Notes: generated by a model from the sequence alone, not told the origin. A stretch of DNA of 64,000 bases from Shewanella dokdonensis (GCF_018394335.1 NZ_CP074572.1:124001-188000), one strand, 5' to 3'; shown: positions 28,929 to 41,083, numbered from the stretch's first letter. Made by a program: numbers and translations.

Positions 28929-30493
28929 TCACCACCAAGTTGTATAGAAGCCAATAAGGATCAGACTGATCACTACCGCACAGATGCGGTAACTCGCGTG
29001 AGTTGTGAAGTCGATATCGTGTAACGGAATACTGTGCTCATGGTCTTTACCTTTGCCTTCCAGCAGCGAAATCACCACTGCCAGCACTAAACAGCAAAGG
29101 AACACATAACCTACCCGGTCCATAAACGGCACATCTGGCAGCCAAAACTTAGCCGCTGCCGATAACACCGCCGAGCCGATAGCCGCCGCCAAGGCACCAT
29201 TGGCAGTCGCTTTTTTCCAGAACATGCCGAGCACAAACAACACCACAATCCCGGGGTGAAGAATCCGGTAAATTCCTGAATAAACTGGAACGCTTGTTCT
29301 GATTTACCCAGTAATGGCTGCGCGGTTACCAAGGCAATCAGCAGCGCCACCACGCTGGCAATACGGCCCACTTTGACATAGTGATGCTGAGTTCGGTGAC
29401 GGCGCACCTGCGCATACAAATCCATGGTAAAGATGGTAGAAATACTGTTGGTCATAGACGCTAAACTCGAGAGAATAGCGGCCACCAACGCTGCAAAAAT
29501 CAGCCCTTTCAAGCCAACCGGCATCAGTCCCATCAATTGTGGATACGCCTGATCGGGTCGGTCGAGTGGCGGCAACAGCAACACCGCCGCAATCCCCGGT
29601 AATACCACCAGCACTGGCATCAGCAGCTTAAGGAAGGCAGCAAAGGCAATGCCCTTGCGCGCTTCTTTCAAGTCTTTTGCTGCTAGCGCCCGCTGAATAA
29701 TGTATTGGTTGAAGCCCCAGTAAGACAGGTTCATGACCCACAGCCCGCCAATCAACACTGAGATTCCCGGCAAACTGGCATAGTTGGGACTATCAGGTGT
29801 AAGGATCATGTCGAACTTTTCGGGCAGTTTAGTCATCAGAATATCAAAACCTGCGATGACTCCCTGTCCATCACTGACCATCTGCAGCGAGACATAAGAC
29901 AGGAACAGTCCCCCCGCGACCAGCAACAACACCTGGATGATATCGGTCAGCGCCACTACTTTCAGGCCACCATACAGTGAATAAGCCAGAGATAGCACCG
30001 CCAGCAATACCAGACTGGCACTAATGTTCAGCCCGGTCAGCGTATTGATGGCCAAGGCGCCGAGCCACAGCACCGCCGTCAGGTTAACGAACACATACAC
30101 CGCCATCCAGAATAGCGCCATGGTGAGTCGCACCCGATTATCGTAACGATGCAGCAAAAACTGCGGCATGGTGTAAATTTTACGCTTGAGGAAAATTGGC
30201 AGGAACCAAGCCCCAACGATAATCAGCGTCAGCGCGCCCATCCATTCATAAGAGGCAATAGCTAGGCCAATTGCATAACCAGAACCGGACATGCCAATCA
30301 CTTGTTCGGCGGAAATATTCGAGGCCACCAACGAGGCACCAATGGCCCACCAGGGCAGACTGTTGCTTGCCAAAAAATAATCGTTAGTATTTTTATCGTG
30401 TCCGGGCTTGTCCCGCGACACCCACCAAGCCAATCCAAGCAGAATGACCACGTAGGCCGCCAAAATGGCAAAATCCAATGGGGCTAACAACAT
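28929..30493 (-). CDS. Sodium/sugar symporter, SSS family (frameshifted here)
   Basis: Na+-coupled solute symporter of about 521 aa with about 13-14 membrane segments. Landmarks are NDYFLASNSLPWWAIGASLVASNISAEQVIGMSGSGYAIG near the N-terminus and WGFNQYIIQRALAAKDLKEARKG, typical of the SGLT-like group. The four-G run at 29253-29256 breaks the frame; one base restores FTPGIVVLFVLGMFWKKA. With galK immediately upstream in the operon, galactose or glucose is the likely substrate. Confidence 0.87.
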
Positions 30494-30514
30494 ACAGCGT
30501 TCTCCTTGGCGTCT

Positions 30515-31675
30515 TTAAGGTTGGGCAACAATCTCGGCACCGGCCGATGGCTGACAGACAAACACATCAGCCACTAAACCGCTGTGCTCAGGATAGTTGG
30601 CCGCGATCTGCGCTTTGACTTCGGCAACCAAATCGTGTGGCACCAACGCCACCACACAACCACCGAAACCGCCGCCAGTCATACGCACGCCGCCGCGGTT
30701 ACCGATAATGCTATCGACCAGCGACACCAGATAATCAATCGGTGGAACTGTGATGGCAAAATCATCACGCATTGACGCATGAGATTGCGCCATCAACTGG
30801 CTAAGCGTACTAATATCATCACTGGCCAGCGCCTTAGCTGCCGCCAATGTCCGGGCATTTTCGGTCACCACGTGGCGAACACGGCGCGCGGTCACCTCAT
30901 CCAGTTCATCAAAGATATTGCTAATGGCAGCAGTATCTAGGTCGCGCAGCGCCTTAACCCCATAGTGTGCGGCGCCAGCTTCACACTGCGCACGGCGAGT
31001 GTTGTATTCACTGCCCACCAAACCGCGTTTAACGTTGGAGTTGATGATGACAACGGCCAGCTCTTGCGGCATGGCAACGGCATGGCACTCCAGCGAACGA
31101 CAATCAATCAGCACCGCATTACCCGCCTGCCCTTGCGCCGAGATCAACTGATCCATGATGCCGCTGTTACAACCCACAAAATGGTTCTCGGCCTGCTGCC
31201 CAGTGAGCGCAATTTGACTCAAGCTCATCGGCTGTTCGGCCAGCGTGGTGAAGGTCAATCCCAACGCGACTTCCAGCGCGGCGGAGGAACTGAGACCAGC
31301 GCCCTGCGGCACATTGCCGCTGATGGCCAGATCGCAGCCCACTAAGCTGATATTCTGACGTTGCAAACTCTGCACAACTCCGCGGACATAGTTTGCCCAT
31401 TGATAGTCAGCGTGATGTGCAATCGCGGTGGCTAACGGGATTTCATCCAGCTGATTATCATAATCGGCCGCTACAACGCGGATAACATTGAGACCGTTCT
31501 TACGCGCCAGTACGTGCGTGTCGAAGTTAATGGCACAGGGCAACACGAAACCATCGTTATAGTCGGTATGCTCACCAATCAAGTTGACCCGGCCGGGAGC
31601 GCGAAAATGGTAATCGGCAGTCGCCGTAAATTGTGATGAAAACAGCTGATGTAGCTCAGCGACTGTAAGACTCAT
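30515..31675 (-). CDS. galK: Galactokinase
   Basis: GHMP kinase, 386 aa, that phosphorylates alpha-D-galactose at C1, the first Leloir step. The N-terminal galactokinase signature [19 protein letters not shown] is present, followed by the ATP loop [17 protein letters not shown] and the C-terminal motif [18 protein letters not shown]. The frame is intact. The ATG overlaps the galT stop as ATGA, consistent with coupling. The family's usual length is met. Confidence 0.95.
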   Translation of the reverse strand: MSLTVAELHQLFSSQFTATADYHFRAPGRVNLIGEHTDYNDGFVLPCAINFDTHVLARKNGLNVIRVVAADYDNQLDEIPLATAIAHHADYQWANYVRGVVQSLQRQNISLVGCDLAISGNVPQGAGLSSSAALEVALGLTFTTLAEQPMSLSQIALTGQQAENHFVGCNSGIMDQLISAQGQAGNAVLIDCRSLECHAVAMPQELAVVIINSNVKRGLVGSEYNTRRAQCEAGAAHYGVKALRDLDTAAISNIFDELDEVTARRVRHVVTENARTLAAAKALASDDISTLSQLMAQSHASMRDDFAITVPPIDYLVSLVDSIIGNRGGVRMTGGGFGGCVVALVPHDLVAEVKAQIAANYPEHSGLVADVFVCQPSAGAEIVAQP

Positions 31676-32742
31676 GCGTCACCTTTTTGTGCAGATTTAT
31701 AATGTATGGGGGATTGTTGCCGTAAACGTTCGGCCGCCTGTTCAGGGGTCATATCACGCTGGGTTTCAGCCATCATCTCGTACCCCACCATGAATTTTTT
31801 CACAGTGGCTGAACGCAATAGTGGTGGATAGAAATGGCAGTGAAGTTGCCAGTGCGCCCGCGCCGCAGCGTCTTGATATTGCTGGGTATAAGGCGCCACA
31901 TGCCAGCCCATGGAATAAGGGAATACACACTGGAACAGATTGTCATAACGGATAGTGATCTGCTTGAGAATATCAGCCAGCGCCGCTTGTTGTGATGCTG
32001 ACAACTCTTCCATACGCGTCACATGAGCTTTAGGCAACAGCAGTGTTTCAAACGGCCAGGAAGCCCAATAAGGCACCACCACTAGCCAGTGCTCATTTTG
32101 CACCACGGTACGCGCGCCATCGGCAAGTTCACGCTCAACATAGGTCAACAGCAGATTTTTACCGTGCTGCGCCAGATATTGCTGCTGCGCCGCATCGGTT
32201 CTGGTTGGTAAGGTCGGCACCGAAGAACTGGCCCAGATCTGTCCGTGGGGATGCGGATTAGAACAACCGTTAATCGCTCCTTTGTTTTCAAACACCTGCA
32301 CCCAGTTATAATGCTGCGACAATTCTCGATACTGCTGGATCCATTCCTGGATCACCGCGGTCAACTGTTCGTCAGACAACTCTGGCATCGTCAGGCTGTG
32401 ATCTGGCGAATAACACACCACCCGGCTGGTGCCACGTTCAGATTTCAACACAAACAGCCCGTCATCATCGCGGCTCGCAGCCGGTGTATCTTGATGCAGC
32501 GCGGCAAAGTCATTGGTAAACACGTAGGGCTTGCTGTAGGCCGGATTAATGTCACCCGTGATACGTTTGTTACCCGGGCACAAAAAACAGCTACTGTCAT
32601 AATGTGGAATATCCGCCGTTTCTGGCGCTTCAACCTGTCCCTGCCATGGTCGTTTTGCGCGGTGCGGTGAAACCAACACCCAATCCCCTGTGAGCGGATT
32701 ATAACGACGATGGGGATGATCTTTTACATCAAACTCTGACAT
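31672..32742 (-). CDS. galT: Galactose-1-phosphate uridylyltransferase
   Basis: Exchanges UMP between UDP-glucose and galactose-1-phosphate. About 356 aa from [21 protein letters not shown]. The active site [12 protein letters not shown] contains the nucleophilic histidine (second His of HPHGQ). Zinc-ligand cysteines are in [11 protein letters not shown]. An upstream in-frame start at 32763 exists, but GAGG lies just before 32742, so I use that. It overlaps galK by 4 nt and lies 17 nt after galE. Confidence 0.95.
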   Translation of the reverse strand: MSEFDVKDHPHRRYNPLTGDWVLVSPHRAKRPWQGQVEAPETADIPHYDSSCFLCPGNKRITGDINPAYSKPYVFTNDFAALHQDTPAASRDDDGLFVLKSERGTSRVVCYSPDHSLTMPELSDEQLTAVIQEWIQQYRELSQHYNWVQVFENKGAINGCSNPHPHGQIWASSSVPTLPTRTDAAQQQYLAQHGKNLLLTYVERELADGARTVVQNEHWLVVVPYWASWPFETLLLPKAHVTRMEELSASQQAALADILKQITIRYDNLFQCVFPYSMGWHVAPYTQQYQDAAARAHWQLHCHFYPPLLRSATVKKFMVGYEMMAETQRDMTPEQAAERLRQQSPIHYKSAQKGDA

Positions 32743-32759
32743 ACAAACCTCAATTCCTG

Positions 32760-33791
32760 TCAAACTGTTGTACTGCTATAACCGTGCGGATTAGTTGACT
32801 GCCACCGCCAACTGGAGGCCACCATATCGGTTAACTTCCGACTTGCCTGCCAGCCCAGCACCTCTTGGGCGAGGCTAGCATCGGCAAAACACTGCGCCAC
32901 ATCACCGGCTCGTCGCGCAACTATACGATAGGGGATGTCGCAACCACTCGCGGCGGCATAGGCCTGCACCATCTGCAACACCGAGATGCCACTCCCAGTT
33001 CCAAGATTAAACACATGGCAGCCCTGGCGGCCATGCAGTTGCTCTAATGCCCGCACATGGCCTTCGGCTAAATCACACACATGGATGTAATCGCGCACAC
33101 CGGTACCATCGAGCGTTGGATAATCATCGCCGAAGACGGATAACTCACGACGACGCCCTACAGCTACCTGGGCAATAAACGGCATCAGATTATTGGGAAT
33201 ACCGTGGGGATCTTCACCAATCAAACCGCTGGGATGCGCCCCCACCGGATTAAAATAACGCAGGATAATACCATTAAATCCATGCGTTGCATGGGTTGCT
33301 GTACAGTGATCGCGGATTATCTGTTCCACCATCAACTTGCTGCGACCATAAGGATTCGTCGGCGCCAACGGAAAATCTTCAACAATCGGTACCTGATGTG
33401 GATCGCCATAAACTGTGGCCGAAGAGCTGAAAACTAAGGTGGTCACGCCTGCCGCGCTCATGGCCTCAATCAGCGTCAGGCTAGCGGTCACATTATTGCG
33501 GTAGTAAAACAGTGGCTGAGCCACCGACTCGCCAACCGCCTTAGCACCGGCAAAGTGCATGACGGCATCAATCTGCTGCTCCGCAAAAATCTGTTGCAGC
33601 AGCGCGGCATCTCCCACATCACCCCGATACAGGGGCAATGTCTGAGCGCAAATCTGTTGTACTCGCGCTAACGCCTGCGGCTGACTGTTACTGAAATTAT
33701 CCAGCACCACCACCTGGTGCCCGGCTTGCAGCAAGGCAACGCAAGTGTGAGTACCAATATAACCGGCACCGCCAGTGACCAGCACTCTCAT
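32760..33791 (-). CDS. galE: UDP-glucose 4-epimerase
   Basis: NAD-dependent SDR epimerase, 343 aa, that interconverts UDP-galactose and UDP-glucose and closes the Leloir pathway. It has the Rossmann motif TGGAGYIG at the N-terminus, the catalytic SSSATVYG serine/threonine region and the YGRSK tyrosine-lysine pair. The substrate region [18 protein letters not shown] is also present. The start ATG at 33791 overlaps the GH2 stop as TAATG once the GH2 frame is corrected. The long open frame that joins it to GH2 is an artefact. Confidence 0.94.
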   Translation of the reverse strand: MRVLVTGGAGYIGTHTCVALLQAGHQVVVLDNFSNSQPQALARVQQICAQTLPLYRGDVGDAALLQQIFAEQQIDAVMHFAGAKAVGESVAQPLFYYRNNVTASLTLIEAMSAAGVTTLVFSSSATVYGDPHQVPIVEDFPLAPTNPYGRSKLMVEQIIRDHCTATHATHGFNGIILRYFNPVGAHPSGLIGEDPHGIPNNLMPFIAQVAVGRRRELSVFGDDYPTLDGTGVRDYIHVCDLAEGHVRALEQLHGRQGCHVFNLGTGSGISVLQMVQAYAAASGCDIPYRIVARRAGDVAQCFADASLAQEVLGWQASRKLTDMVASSWRWQSTNPHGYSSTTV

Positions 33792-36116
33792 TATCGTGCC
33801 GCCTGCTCGAGTGATAACGTCGCGGCAGGTAAGCCTGCGGCCGTTACCGTCACTTGCGCCTGGCTTGAGACTGTCACCGATACGGATCAGCAGCGCCCCC
33901 TGCCCCATAGAAGTCACTATCGGACGTTGATTCAGCAGTTCGACATCCCCGCTAACGCTGGCTTGTAATGCGACATCGTTAGCCCACAACGGATGCCCAT
34001 CTTTATCCTGCAGTTGAGCATAAACAAACAGCACATCGTTAACGCCCGTTGCGGGAGCCACACCGCTAGTATCCAGATGCAGACTGATAGCCGCCACTTT
34101 ACCGGGCGTTGTTACCTGATGGGTCGCCACCACTTTGCCAGCAATGATGGCCTCGGCACGCAGCGTCCCAGGTGTAAATTGGCCTAGATGGAAAATAAAC
34201 GGTGGATGCGGCAAGTTCGTTGAATAGTTATCGCGGGTAGGCGTTTGCTTAGCAATCAACTGACCATTCAGATACAAAGCGACTTCATCGGCATTACTAA
34301 AGACCCGCACATCGTGACTGGAGTCAGGCTGCCACTCACTGGCAATATGCACCATTGGCCCGCTCTGGAATAATGGGCTAACTTCAGTGGCATCGCGCTG
34401 ACTGGCAAAAAAGTAGTAGCTGTATTTGGGCTGGCGATACAGGCTCATGATGCCAGAGGCTTCTAAATCACCGATATAACCACGGTTATAGTCGAACATC
34501 ACCCAATAGCCATCAGCAAACGCCGGGACGTTATAGTTGTCGTTATGGGCTTCTTCAAGATTGAGCGCTTGCTGTAATAACCGTTTCTCACCGCTGTTAA
34601 GCAGTTGACGGCTGCTGCGTTCTTCCTCTTTAAGATCGCCCCAACTGTCTTGGTTAAACCCAGCGTTCTGCGCGTAATATTCCCAGTCACCGTATTCTGA
34701 CACTGCATAAGGTTGGGTGGGTGTTTCATAGTGCAACTGCCGATGTTGCCGCGCTTGCAAGAAAATGTCATAGCCCTTGGCCCAGCCCGCCGAATAGCTG
34801 CCTGGGAACTCCTGATGCACTGCGTCATGCAGACGTGCAATCAGTTGCGCGGGCATTTCGGTTTCATTGAGCGAGCATTCCCACGCCACCACACTCGGGT
34901 GATTACGGTCACGACGAATAAGATCGTGGCAACTTTTGACCACATGATCAGAAAATGCCGGATCAGGATTGTAATATTGCCAACCTAACACTGCGTCCAG
35001 CAGCACTAGCCCCAGCTTATCTGCCGCCGCCATAAATGCCGGAGAATGAGGGTAATGTGACAAGCGCACATAATCGAAACCTGCTTGCTTAATTTTGACC
35101 GCATCCCGGTAATCCGCCTCGGCGGATAATGCGTAGCCAACAAACGGATATTCCTGATGGCGGTTCACGCCACGCAGAAACGCGGGCTTGCCATTGATTA
35201 ACAATTGATGTTTGGCATTAAAGGTAAAACTGCGAATGCCTATCTGCCGTTGTTGCTGTTCAAGCAGTTGCTCACCACTGAACAATGCCGTTTGCAGGGT
35301 ATATAAATTAGGCGCTTGTGGACTCCACAGCTGAGGTGTGGTCACTGTCATCTGCTGGGTGAATTCAGCGGTTTTCCCTGCGGCCAATTGATATTGCTGC
35401 GTGGAACGGGCAACGGTTTGCCCTTGCCACAACAAGGTCTGGGTCAATTGCAGGGTTTTATTATCGGCATACTGGTTTTGCAGTTGGGTTTTCACCGCCA
35501 CCGTGGCGTGCTGTGCGGAAACCTGCGGATAAGTCACAAACACACCGCCTCCCGCCACTTGCTGCGCCAGCATTTCGTCGGTGATCATTAACTTATCTTT
35601 TATCTGCAACGATACGCCGCGATAGAGGCCACCATAGGTGTTAAAGTCGAGCAGATGCAAAGGCTTAGGGCCAGTAATGGGGTTATCACGATTGTCTAGC
35701 CGCACTAATAATGTGTTAGTGCCGGGTTGTAATGCATGACTTAAATCCAGGGTAAATGGCAGGTAACCGCCAAGATGACTACCCACTTTTTGACCATTCA
35801 GCCAAACATCTGCCTGATTCATAGCGGCCTCAAAGCGGATCAGTACCACTTTATTCATCCAGGCAGGCGCAGCCTCAAACGTTTTTTGATACCAAGCAAT
35901 GCCTTGCCATTGGTCATCCACTACGGCGGGCTCAATCCTTGGGGTATGGGGTAAGCGTACCTTTTCCCACGGCGCAGTGAGTTGCGCTAATGGCTTGTCA
36001 TCACTGGATTTTTTGAATAGCCACTGTTGATTGAAGTTGATGACTTTACTCTCGGCCACCTGGACGTTTGGAGTCGCTGAAGCCGATGTTTCAACTTCTC
36101 GGCTTAAGCGAGGCAC
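33791..36116 (-). CDS. GH2 beta-galactosidase-like enzyme (indel near 3' end; N-terminus unresolved)
   Basis: Glycoside hydrolase family 2 enzyme, about 775 aa, expected to cleave beta-galactosides. It has an N-terminal jelly roll (YQKTFEAAPAWM, ADVWLNGQKVGSHLGGYLPFTLDL), an Ig-like domain and a TIM barrel (FLRGVNRHQEYPFVGY). The acid/base glutamate is in ECSLNETEM, and the nucleophile candidate is in AVSEYGDWEYY. An indel near 33855-33859 shifts the frame into galE; the corrected end reads QVTVTAAGLPAATLSLEQAAR then TAA. The GTG at 36116 gives no signal peptide, but one (MSKQLSAVFISTFILSASL, TTG start) sits in another frame just upstream. Confidence 0.83.
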
Positions 36117-36229
36117 TAAGAATAAATGTACTGATAAAAACGGCTGATAGTTGTTTGCTCAATCGCACCCTGGAAATCCCTCTTACCCATACTCATTATT
36201 TAAAAACATAAAGATGCTTCACGGAAAGC

Positions 36230-36257
36230 AGCAGCACTTACTCACGCAAGTGCTGCT
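36230..36257 (-). terminator. Hairpin between the TonB receptor and GH2 genes
   Basis: A perfect 10-bp stem AGCAGCACTT/AAGTGCTGCT with an 8-nt loop. On the minus strand it follows the receptor stop closely and is followed by GCTTTCC, so the T tract is weak. It may terminate some transcripts or protect the receptor mRNA 3' end within the operon. Confidence 0.5.
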
Positions 36258-36265
36258 AAGAGTGG

Positions 36266-38961
36266 TTACATGCTCAATTGGAAGCCAAGCAAATAACGCC
36301 GACCCCATTCTGCATATCCGCGAGGACGAGAAGGGTCATTATCAAAGTAGGAAGTTGATGCTTCGTTGGTCAGGTTTTGCCCTTGCAACATCACTTTGAA
36401 GTTTTCAGTCAATTGGTAGGAGATGCTGGCATCCACCGTTGCTTCCGAGCCTATGGTGTAAAGCTCTGAAGGGTCCCAACTGCCGACACGGGTATATTCA
36501 CTGCGGTAGTTGTACGACACCTTGGCATCCACATTATATTTTGAGTACCACAGCGTCAGGTTACCCACATTTTTCGACAAGCCTGCCAGCGGCAATGGAT
36601 TGTTGCTTGGCTGGAACTCCTTGACGTTGCTGTTGGTATAGCTGTAGTTAGCGTAGATACCTAAGCCATCGAAAGGTTCAGGCAGCATGGTAAAGGCTTG
36701 TTGATACAGCACTTCAAAACCACGAATTTGCCCGCCGTCACCATTGATAGGGGAACTGAGCTGATAATCATCCCCACCCACGTTAATGGTACTGGTAGAT
36801 TCACCGATATGCGTTTTCAGATCTTTAAAGAACAACTGCACCGTAAAAGCAGCGTCTTCAGCAAAATAATACTCGTAGCCTAAATCGACTTGATTGGCGA
36901 TAAAGGGCTTCAGCAGTGGGTTACCTTTAGAGGCGGTGTTGACCGTGTTAGATTGGTTCAATCCCAATCCTGAACGCATCTCCACCAGCGGTGGCCGCGA
37001 CATGGCGCGAGACAGCCCCAAACGGATCTGCGAATCTTCGGTAATACTAAAACGCAGGTTTAATGAAGGCAGGATCTCATCATAATCATTGTCATAAGAG
37101 ACAGGTACAACCGATTCGGTGTTAGGCACTTGGTCAAAACCGCTGGACGTGGATTCTGTTCGCACATAACGCACGCCAATGTTACCGGTATAGGGGATAT
37201 AACCCAGCTCACCACTCAGCCCAAACATCAAATACAGGGCATTATTGGTTTCTTTAACGTTCCAGTTATCCAGATAATCGCTGGTGAGCTTTTCATGGTC
37301 ATTGCGGCTGTCGATACCACCAAAAGCACTATCCACAACTTGTGACCAGTTTTTCATGGTGTACATAACTGGCACGTTGTAACCGCTACCCATACTGTAA
37401 GTACCAGCATCAACAACAGCGTTGGTGTCGAGAACTGATTGCTGCCAACTCACCACATCATTATCTTTCTCACGATCAGCCCAACGACCACCAAAGCTAA
37501 CCTTGTCAATGATGCCGAAATCGACGATGCGCGAAAAATCCAAGCGAGCATTAACCATATCGTCTTTCAGGTCGCGGTCGCTGTTAACTTGCAGATAATC
37601 CATGTGATAGTCTGCGGTATTGCCAATGTCATAAGCGGAACCGATAGCTAATTTCTCGCCGCGGGTATCCCAGCTGTAATCCATACCATTGAGGGTCGCA
37701 TCAGCATTGTCGTATGAGGAAGAAATATTGACCCACTTGGATTTAATGGTGGCCTGGGAATAACCGATATCCGCAACAATAGTCCAGTCATCGCCCTGCC
37801 ATTCGGCATTCAGGCCAGTGCTGACCAGCTCGTTTTTCTGGAACCAAGTGGAGTTGTTGGCAGTATGACTGCCACCAAATAACATACCGCCCGCAACAAT
37901 CTGTTCACTGCCATCGGCTTTGGTAACAATTTGCGCTGGATTGCTGGCATTCTGATAGTTCCAGTCATTGCTTCCGGCCCAGTTACCCCAACCATCAAAC
38001 CATAATTGGTCTTCACGTTCTTTAATATCAAACTTGGAGTAAAACAGATCATATTTCAGTTGTAGGCGATCGGTGGGCAGCCACTGCAACACTGTCATGG
38101 CACCAATACGCTTGTTGGTGCCCCCTTGGTCGCCGTCTGAGCGCCCCAAGGGGCAGCTTCGGTAACACCGTCACCGTTCACATCGCCCTGCTCTGCCGGA
38201 CTTTTGTTGTATGACCAAGATGTTACATCACGCTGAATGGAAGGCTGATCCTGATAGGCGACACCAAAGGCCACACCGAATTTATCCGTAATCGGGTCAA
38301 CATAACTGAAACTAGTACGATAACCGTCACTGTCAGCCGTAGGAATATCATCAGCAAGCGGGTAGTCCATCACATGCCCGCTCAAATTTACCTGCCGTTT
38401 ATCTTTATCCAAAGGGTTAACAAACTTCATGTTCACCAACCCAGCAATGCCCCCTTCGATATTGCTGGCCAGCGGACTTTTATATACCTCTACCGCATTG
38501 ATAAGTTCCGCAGGGAACTGTTCAAAACGCACGCTACGACTTGGCTCGCCACTGACAATTTCACGGCCATTCATGGTCGCCAGATTGAGCCGTTCACCCA
38601 GACCGCGGATAGAGATGGTACTGGCATTACCACGATCACGTTCGGCAGCTATCCCCGGTAGCCGCGCCAATGTATCGGTAATGGTCACATCAGGTAACTG
38701 ACCAATATCATCGACAGAGATGACTTCTACTGTCGAGTCTGCCAGCTTCTTGTTTTGCAGCGAGCGCTGCAAGGTGGCACCGAAACCTTGAACAGTCAGA
38801 ACTTCAATATCCTGCTGTTTGTTCGCGTCTGTAGGCTGCGCCTTCTGAGCGTTCTTGGTGGTGTCTTGTTGTTCTTGGGTTTCCTGTGCTTGTGCAGATG
38901 CCAAAGACAAGCATTGAGCGATCGCGAACGCGGTCAAGCTCAACTTGAATTGTCGTTTCAT
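36266..38961 (-). CDS. TonB-dependent carbohydrate receptor (frameshifted here)
   Basis: Outer membrane active transporter of about 898 aa. The signal peptide ends ASAQAQ. A plug domain (about 60-190) has ADSTVEVISVDDIGQLPDVTITDTLARLPG and STISIRGLGERLN, a pattern common in Shewanella/Alteromonas carbohydrate receptors. The long beta-barrel ends in an aromatic strand (GRRYLLGFQLSM). The four-C run at 38144-38147 breaks the frame; one more base gives EAAPWGRSDGDQGGTNKRIG. It heads the galactose gene set, behind two LacI-type operators, so galactosides are the likely ligands. Confidence 0.9.
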
Positions 38962-39107
38962 TTTTACCCCTTCTTAGGCAGGCAATAGTTCTTATTAATA
39001 AAAATCAAATACTTGGCAAGAAATCCCCAATCGCGCCAAGCACGGTGCTTTTACTTGTAAATATTGTGCAGAGGTCCACACCGAAGACAAATCTACAGCA
39101 GCATAAG

Positions 39108-39119
39108 GTAAACGTTTAC
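39108..39119. promoter_or_regulatory. LacI/GalR-type operator 1
   Basis: Perfect 12-bp palindrome GTAAACGTTTAC, 146 nt upstream of the TonB receptor start. It has the central CG and flanking half-sites typical of LacI-family operators (E. coli gal operators contain TGTAAACGATT). Confidence 0.8.
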
Positions 39120-39185
39120 TATACAAAAGTCTAAAAACAGTTAATGTATATTTCATATTATTGATTTTTAATAAATTTAATTAAT

Positions 39186-39197
39186 GTAAACGATTAC
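39186..39197. promoter_or_regulatory. LacI/GalR-type operator 2
   Basis: GTAAACGATTAC, one mismatch from the first operator, with centres 78 bp apart. It lies between the TonB receptor gene and a divergent gene of unknown function. The pair could allow looping by the regulator at 23.9-24.9 kb. Confidence 0.78.
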
Positions 39198-39275
39198 TCT
39201 AATTTTACATTTGCAATTGAAATTAGCGTAATACTCCTCAATATCACGCTAGCGCTGCCAACTGATGCTGTTTTT

Positions 39276-39908
39276 ATGCTGGCTTTTGTTGCCCATAGGT
39301 TTCATGATCTAGCCATCCGCGCTATCAGTGACACTCAGCGCATCATCCACATTGAAAAGATTGAATATATGTATACGGTCGAAGAGCAGGATTTAGCATC
39401 ACAACTTGCCGCAATCCAACATCAGTTACCCCAAGAGGAAAGCATGTTGGTGCATCTGGGGCGTCATGCCTGCACATTTGTGCCGCTGCCGCAGCCACAA
39501 TCAAAAGAGATAGAATTTGGCATTTTGTCCCATGACATTCACATCGGTGTTGAGCAAATTGCCAGCGATTTTTTCCAGCATGATATTCCTGGTGAGCCAG
39601 AGCTGGATCATGCCATCAACTGTATTGAAGATGAGCTGATGCGCAATCTGGTGCTGAAAAGCGCCGGAAGAAAACTGATCAGTGCCGATCAGCTGCACGC
39701 GGCAATTTTCAATGTCACTGACGGAGTGGCGGAATTCAGTCGCGAACAAGTTGAAGCCCTGTTCACACGCTATGCTTGGTTGTCGATGGGCCGCGCCAGC
39801 GCGACTGACAACCTGCCAACAGGTAAGCACGCCTATGCGGCACTGTTGATCCTACGGGAAATGTTGCACCACCTAGATTACCAAACACTGCTGATAGTGG
39901 CGGATTAA
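39276..39908 (+). CDS. Protein of unknown function
   Basis: An open frame of 210 aa; the real start may be the ATG at 39369 (MYTVEEQDLASQLAAIQ), giving 179 aa. No family was recognised and no signal peptide or membrane segment is visible. It is rich in acidic residues and histidine, with a likely helical C-terminal half (SREQVEALFTRYAWLSMGR, AALLILREMLHHLDYQTL). It begins downstream of the two LacI-type operators. Its stop touches the stop of the next, convergent gene (TAA|TCA). Confidence 0.65.
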   Translation: MLAFVAHRFHDLAIRAISDTQRIIHIEKIEYMYTVEEQDLASQLAAIQHQLPQEESMLVHLGRHACTFVPLPQPQSKEIEFGILSHDIHIGVEQIASDFFQHDIPGEPELDHAINCIEDELMRNLVLKSAGRKLISADQLHAAIFNVTDGVAEFSREQVEALFTRYAWLSMGRASATDNLPTGKHAYAALLILREMLHHLDYQTLLIVAD

Positions 39909-41083
39909 TCAGTCACTATGCTTGAATGGTAACGCCTGTCGCATGGTCGCAACATATTGCTGATTGTGTTGCCGTTCTTCTGCACAAAAATGCTCAATGG
40001 CATGCTGAAATTCGGCCGCCGCAATGGCATGTAATGACTGGGTCATAACGGGTTCAAAGCCACGGAGCACTTTATGCTCCCCTTGCGCCCCGCGTTAAAA
40101 CAGCTAAAGCCATGACGGATAGCATACTCAAGGCCCTGGTAGTAACAGGCTTCAAAGTGTAACCCGTCCAGTTCCTGCAACGTGCCCCAGTAACGGCCAT
40201 AAAGCACATGTTGCTGCTCATCCGCCAGATATAGCGCCGCAGCAAACGCTTGCTCCGGCGGTTCATTATCGCGGCACACCAGCAATAGACGCACATTGTC
40301 TGCCAGTAAGCGCCCCAACTTGAGAAAGAAATCACCAGACAGATAACCGCCATGACCGGAGCGTTTGAGATAGGTCATCTGATAACAGTAATAGAAGCGC
40401 TGCCACAGTTCGTTAGCAATTGCATCCCCGGCAAACCAGTGGTAATGCAGATGCTGCACCTTGGCGCGTTCTTTGAGGATCTGTTTACGTTTACGGGACG
40501 TCAGCGCAGCCAGAAAGTCGTCAAAACTCGCATAATCGCGATTAAACCAGTGAAACTGACAGCCTTCACGCCTTAGTAAGGTAAGTTCCGCGCGGCTTTG
40601 CCATTGCTGGCACTCGGACGCCTCCAGGAATAGCCCGTGCCAGGAGGAAAACTGCTGTAGTTGCTGTTTTAAAATACCACTGACCTGCTGGTATATCGCT
40701 TCTGCATAGGGTTTCGCTTGCGGATGGATCGCCAAACGATTACCCGTTACCGGGGTAAACGGAATGGCGCTGACCAGCTTAGGATAATAGGCCACCCCGT
40801 AGCGCTGATAGGCATCGGCCCACGCCCAGTCGAATACATATTCGCCCCAGGAGTCTGACTTTTGATATAACGGCATCACGGCCACTAACTGCTGCTGACG
40901 GTAAAGCAGTAGATGATATGGCCGCCAGCCACTGTCGCCCCCCACACTGCCACTCTGTTCCAACGCCCACAGAAACGCATGACGCGTAAATGGATTCGTC
41001 GAGGCCATACAAGCATCCCACTCGATTGCAGGAACCTTGGAAATATCCTCAATAAATTGGCATTCCCATACTGATTTTGGCAA
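39909..41083 (-). CDS. FemAB/GNAT-like protein (PF04339 type), frameshifted here
   Basis: Acyltransferase-fold protein of the peptidoglycan/aminoacyl-transfer-like group formerly called DUF482, about 391 aa. Recognisable parts are NPFTRHAFLWALEQSGSVG near the N-terminus and LTSRKRKQILKERAKVQ in the middle. LYGRYWGTLQELDGLHFEACYYQGLEYAIRHG and FNAGAQGEHK come near the end, after repair. The four-C run at 40088-40091 breaks the frame; one base added gives the family's GAQGEHKVLRGFEP and extends the protein to a stop at 39909-39911. The substrate is unknown. Confidence 0.82.

Larger units (their letters stand above)
38962..39275. promoter_or_regulatory. Regulatory region upstream of the galactoside locus
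   Basis: AT-rich intergenic region with the two operator palindromes. No ORF is supported here. It should contain the promoter of the TonB receptor and perhaps one for the divergent gene; I could not place -35/-10 boxes with confidence. Confidence 0.6.

Noticed and set aside
32760..36116. A single 1118-aa GH2-GalE fusion protein
   Set aside because: The GH2 end and stop are recovered in another frame, and galE has its own overlapping ATG, so the fusion is an indel artefact.
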